A stretch of DNA of 64,000 nucleotides from Rhodanobacteraceae bacterium (GTDB lineage: Bacteria; Pseudomonadota; Gammaproteobacteria; Xanthomonadales; Rhodanobacteraceae), in the NCBI GenBank assembly GCA_003142815.1, contig PLNP01000042.1, positions 1 through 64,000 on the forward strand. The letters are read 5' to 3'. Of this stretch, positions 61,690 to 64,000 are shown one piece after another; the stretch's first letter is position 1, and each line of letters begins with the position of its first letter. The translations under genes were made by a program, and so were the position numbers. The notes beneath the pieces were generated by a model. It was given only the letters and a program-made list of their open reading frames with translations, did not search any database and had not been told where the DNA came from.

Positions 61690-62340
61690 ATGAAATCCTC
61701 AGCCGCGCTGCGCCAACTGGGAACCACCCAGCAGAAACTGCTGAGGAAACTCCTGTTGGCGCCGCAGGGCGCCAGCGTCGAATTGCTGTGCGAGGCGCTG
61801 GGTGTCACCCACAACGCGGTCCGGCAACACCTGACCGCGTTGATCGGGACTGGACTGGTCGAGCGCGGCGACGCGCATCCGACCGGTGGCCGCCCACAAT
61901 CACGTTACCTGTTGACCAGCGCCGGCCGCGAGCTGTTTCCGCGCAACTACGGGTTGATCGCGACCGGCATCCTCGAGCATCTCTATGCAAAGGCCGGCAA
62001 GGCGGACGTGCAGGCCATGCTCGCCGACATGGGACACAGCCTCGGCGCCGCGGCCGCAGAGCGCATCGAGGCGGCCGACACGGACGAAATCGCGACCGCG
62101 CTGGCCGCACAACTCGACACCCTGGGTTATGAGGCGCTGGCGGTGCGCCATGGCGAGGAAATGCAGGTCGAGGCGTACAACTGCGTCTTCCATGCGCTGG
62201 CCAAATCGCATCCCGATGTCTGCCGGTTCGATCTCGCCTTCATGGAAGCCGCGACCGGGCGTCAGATCCAGCATATGGAGTGCCTGCTGCGCGGCGGCCA
62301 TTCCTGCCGGTTCCGCATCGGCAAGCCACCCACGGTCTGA
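61690..62340 (+). CDS. SufR-like winged-helix regulator with C-terminal cysteines
   Basis: 216 residues. N-terminal helix-turn-helix (QQKLLRKLLLAPQGASVELLCEALGVTHNAVRQHLTALIGTGLVERG), wing (HPTGGRPQSRYLL), then a helical domain and a C-terminal cluster-type region YNCVFHALAKSHPDVCRFDLAFM..HMECLLRGGHSCRFRI. The spacing of four Cys resembles SufR, an iron-sulfur-sensing repressor. No suf genes are adjacent, so the target is unknown; the exported protein upstream is a candidate. Confidence 0.8.
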   Translation: MKSSAALRQLGTTQQKLLRKLLLAPQGASVELLCEALGVTHNAVRQHLTALIGTGLVERGDAHPTGGRPQSRYLLTSAGRELFPRNYGLIATGILEHLYAKAGKADVQAMLADMGHSLGAAAAERIEAADTDEIATALAAQLDTLGYEALAVRHGEEMQVEAYNCVFHALAKSHPDVCRFDLAFMEAATGRQIQHMECLLRGGHSCRFRIGKPPTV

Positions 62341-62390
62341 GTTTTCCGCACGTTCTGGAAAGCCCTCTCCCCCAAGGGCGCATAACGAGC

Positions 62391-62813
62391 CTACCAGACG
62401 CCGATGTTCGGCATCGACGCCCACGGTTCCTGCGCCGGCAGCGAATCGCCTTTCTGCAGCAATTCGACCGAGATCAGATCCGGCGACCGCACGAACGCCA
62501 TGTGGCCATCGCGGGGCGGACGGTTGATCGTCACGCCGATCGACGACAGTTGCGCACAGGTCGCATAGATGTCGTCGACGCGGAACGCGAGATGGCCGAA
62601 GTTGCGCGCACAGCCGTAGTCTTCCGTCGAGCCCCAGTTGAGCGTGAGTTCGATTTCCGCATCCGGGCTTTCCGGCGCGGCGAGAAACACCAGGGTGAAT
62701 TTGCCGGCCGCGTTCTCCTTGCGCCGCACCTCGCGCAGGCCGAGACCAGCGCAGAAGAATGCCAGCGTCGCGTCCAGATCGCGGACCCGGATCATCGTGT
62801 GCAGATATTTCAT
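62391..62813 (-). CDS. Glyoxalase I-type (VOC) protein
   Basis: 140 residues from the ATG at 62813 (GGAG 6 bases upstream; ATG 62819 touches the RBS). GloA-like: [75 protein letters not shown]. Metal ligands His and Glu are present in both halves. It probably converts the methylglyoxal-glutathione hemithioacetal to lactoylglutathione, although FCAGLGL departs from the usual FYTxxLGM. Confidence 0.85.
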   Translation of the reverse strand: MKYLHTMIRVRDLDATLAFFCAGLGLREVRRKENAAGKFTLVFLAAPESPDAEIELTLNWGSTEDYGCARNFGHLAFRVDDIYATCAQLSSIGVTINRPPRDGHMAFVRSPDLISVELLQKGDSLPAQEPWASMPNIGVW

Positions 62814-62859
62814 TGTCATCTCCGTTGGGAATCCTGCGTTGCAACGGTCGCGGCTGCGC

Positions 62860-62891
62860 CGCTCCTGCAACAACACATTTTTGCAGGAGCG
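62860..62891. repeat. CGCTCCTGCAA hairpin
   Basis: Perfect 11-base arms CGCTCCTGCAA / TTGCAGGAGCG with a 10-base loop ending in T. The CTGCAGGAGCG core is a common dispersed palindrome in gammaproteobacteria. It lies upstream of the VOC gene and past the Lon-domain gene stop, where it could terminate the latter. Confidence 0.65.
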
Positions 62892-62924
62892 CTGCAAGTA
62901 CGAGCCGGCGTTGTGCGGCGTTGC

Positions 62925-63509
62925 CTATGCGCGCTGAAAACGTGGCAGATAGTGCGCGAGCTGTGCGAGCCGTTGCAACGGATCGGTCATTTGCAGCAAA
63001 TGCTGCTTTTCGGCCTGCGCGAGCGGCAACGCTTCGGCGAGGCGGAAGCCGACCCAGCCCGCATCATCGAGACGCGCACGATCGGCTTTCGCAAACGCGC
63101 CGCCGATTTGTTCGAGCAACCGCTCCAGGATGGTCGCGAGCAAGCCGTGTTCGGGCGGCACCGGGACGATGGGCTCATCCGGCCAGAAGCGTACCTCGGC
63201 GTGGACGAGACCGCTGTCGCGCACACGCGTACGTGTGACCTGGAAACGTTCGCCGCCTTCGGCGCTGATGCCAAGCAGGCCGTCCGGCAACGTGTAGAAA
63301 TCGGTGATGCGCGCCAGCGTGCCGACCGCGGCGGGCGTCGCCGCTTCGCCTGCTTCACGGCCTTCCAGAATCAGGCACACGCCGAAGCCCGAGCTATCGC
63401 GCGCGCAATCGCGAACGAGATCGAGATAGCGCTGCTCGAAAATGCGCAGGTTGAGCGGCCCGCGGGGAAACAGCACCGCGGCCAACGGAAACAGTGGGAT
63501 GTCGACCAT
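62925..63509 (-). CDS. Lon N-terminal (substrate-binding) domain protein
   Basis: 194 residues from the ATG at 63509. It matches the stand-alone LON-SB/PUA-like domain: DIPLFPLAAVLFPRGPLNLRIFEQRYLDLVRDC, GTLARITDFYTLPDGLLGISAEGGERF. No AAA+ or protease domain follows, so it is not the Lon protease. Downstream of mpl on the same strand with a 15-base gap. Confidence 0.9.
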   Translation of the reverse strand: MVDIPLFPLAAVLFPRGPLNLRIFEQRYLDLVRDCARDSSGFGVCLILEGREAGEAATPAAVGTLARITDFYTLPDGLLGISAEGGERFQVTRTRVRDSGLVHAEVRFWPDEPIVPVPPEHGLLATILERLLEQIGGAFAKADRARLDDAGWVGFRLAEALPLAQAEKQHLLQMTDPLQRLAQLAHYLPRFQRA

Positions 63510-63524
63510 ATGCACCCAAAAAGT

Positions 63525-64000
63525 CTATTGCTTTCCCGTGGCGAGTGCAGCGAAGAATCTGCGCGGTGCGTCCTCGAAACCGCCGTTCGACATGAACACA
63601 ACGTGGTCACCAGCGCGGGCGCCGTCGAGCAGTGCGGCGAGGAGTTCATCGACGCTCGCCGCGGTGCGGCCGCGCCCTTCCAGCGCGCCGACGACGCGAC
63701 TCGCCTCCCACGGCAACTCGGCGCGTTTCAGGAACACGACGGCATCGGCGTCGCGCAAGCTCGGCGCGAGTTCGTCCGCGTGCGCGCCCATCCGCATCGA
63801 GTTCGAACGCAGTTCCATGCCGACCAGGATGCGTGCGTCGCCGGCCCGCGCGCGCAGGCCCGCGAGTGTGGTCGCGATCGCGGTCGGGTGATGCGCGAAG
63901 TCGTCGTAGACGCGCACGCCGGCGTGTTCGCCGATGAGCTCCATGCGCCGTGCGACGTTGCGGAAATCCGTGAGTGCCGGCAGCGCGCGCGCGATATCGG
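63525..64000 (-). CDS. mpl: Murein tripeptide ligase Mpl (partial, C-terminal part)
   Basis: The window ends inside this gene. The visible C-terminal Mur-ligase domain includes GVRVYDDFAHHPTAIATTLAGLRAR, the signature of Mpl, plus DADAVVFLKRAELPW and VVFMSNGGFEDAPRRFFAAL. It reattaches recycled tripeptide to UDP-MurNAc during peptidoglycan recycling. Confidence 0.92.
   Translation of the reverse strand, partial: DIARALPALTDFRNVARRMELIGEHAGVRVYDDFAHHPTAIATTLAGLRARAGDARILVGMELRSNSMRMGAHADELAPSLRDADAVVFLKRAELPWEASRVVGALEGRGRTAASVDELLAALLDGARAGDHVVFMSNGGFEDAPRRFFAALATGKQ

Overview
The window is a GC-rich, densely coding chromosomal segment of a gammaproteobacterium, most likely Xanthomonadales/Lysobacterales (Rhodanobacteraceae-like). 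That placement is inferred from gene content and repeat style, not from a database search: a split class II ribonucleotide reductase (NrdJa/NrdJb), a eukaryote-type class I aldolase, an ohrR-ohr pair, a rodA-mrdA-mreDCB block beside mltB-rlpA-dacA-lipB-lipA, heptad repeats of the GGGATTC type, and many short palindromic intergenic repeats. No rRNA, tRNA or CRISPR array was recognised.

Layout. 0-7.8 kb: efflux adaptor, fumarylacetoacetase-family hydrolase, mscL, rlmB-like methylase, GNAT, and a marR-emrA-emrB operon. 7.9-17.3 kb: macro-domain gene preceded by two tandem broken copies of its own start, cysK, class I aldolase, pyruvate kinase, ohrR-ohr, pgk, with three copies of a ~120-bp palindromic element. 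17.3-24.5 kb: NYN-domain protein, several broken genes, thioredoxin, YeaO/UDG, slipin-NfeD operon. 24.5-31 kb is the accessory zone. Six 20-bp motifs (CTGACCCC type, plus a variant) separate gene scraps: ends or pieces of nitronate monooxygenase, nfeD, nrdJb, selO and an IS110 transposase. Next to them lies a decayed integron: a truncated integrase carrying a stop codon, and one divergent cassette-like membrane gene flanked by perfect GTTAGGC/GCCTAAC core sites. 31-36.2 kb: the nrdJ locus, with a histone H1-like gene between nrdJa and nrdJb, a 375-residue LAGLIDADG intein in nrdJa, and a pair of NrdR boxes upstream. 36.3-44 kb: Do-type protease, a phosphate-binding-like protein with a Lys/Ala tail, HAD phosphatase, M17 aminopeptidase, tail-specific protease. 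44-56.6 kb: lipoate synthesis and a long cell-wall/shape cluster (lipA, lipB, dacA-like, rlpA, mltB, rodA, mrdA, mreD, mreC, mreB), all on the minus strand. 56.9-64 kb: adenosine-kinase-like PfkB protein, DUF192 protein, rubredoxin, thiE-hemL, a SufR-like regulator, glyoxalase-type protein, Lon N-domain protein and the end of mpl.

The main theme of Part 2 is gene scarring. At least ten loci are recognisable fragments, duplications or frameshifted copies, and several abut short repeats. The best candidates for something unusual are the integron remnant (30.1-30.9 kb), the CTGACCCC-motif brackets that carry copies of gene 3' ends, the 234-bp tandem triplication before the macro-domain gene, and the NrdJa intein. 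All identifications were made by reading motifs by eye; no searches were run.
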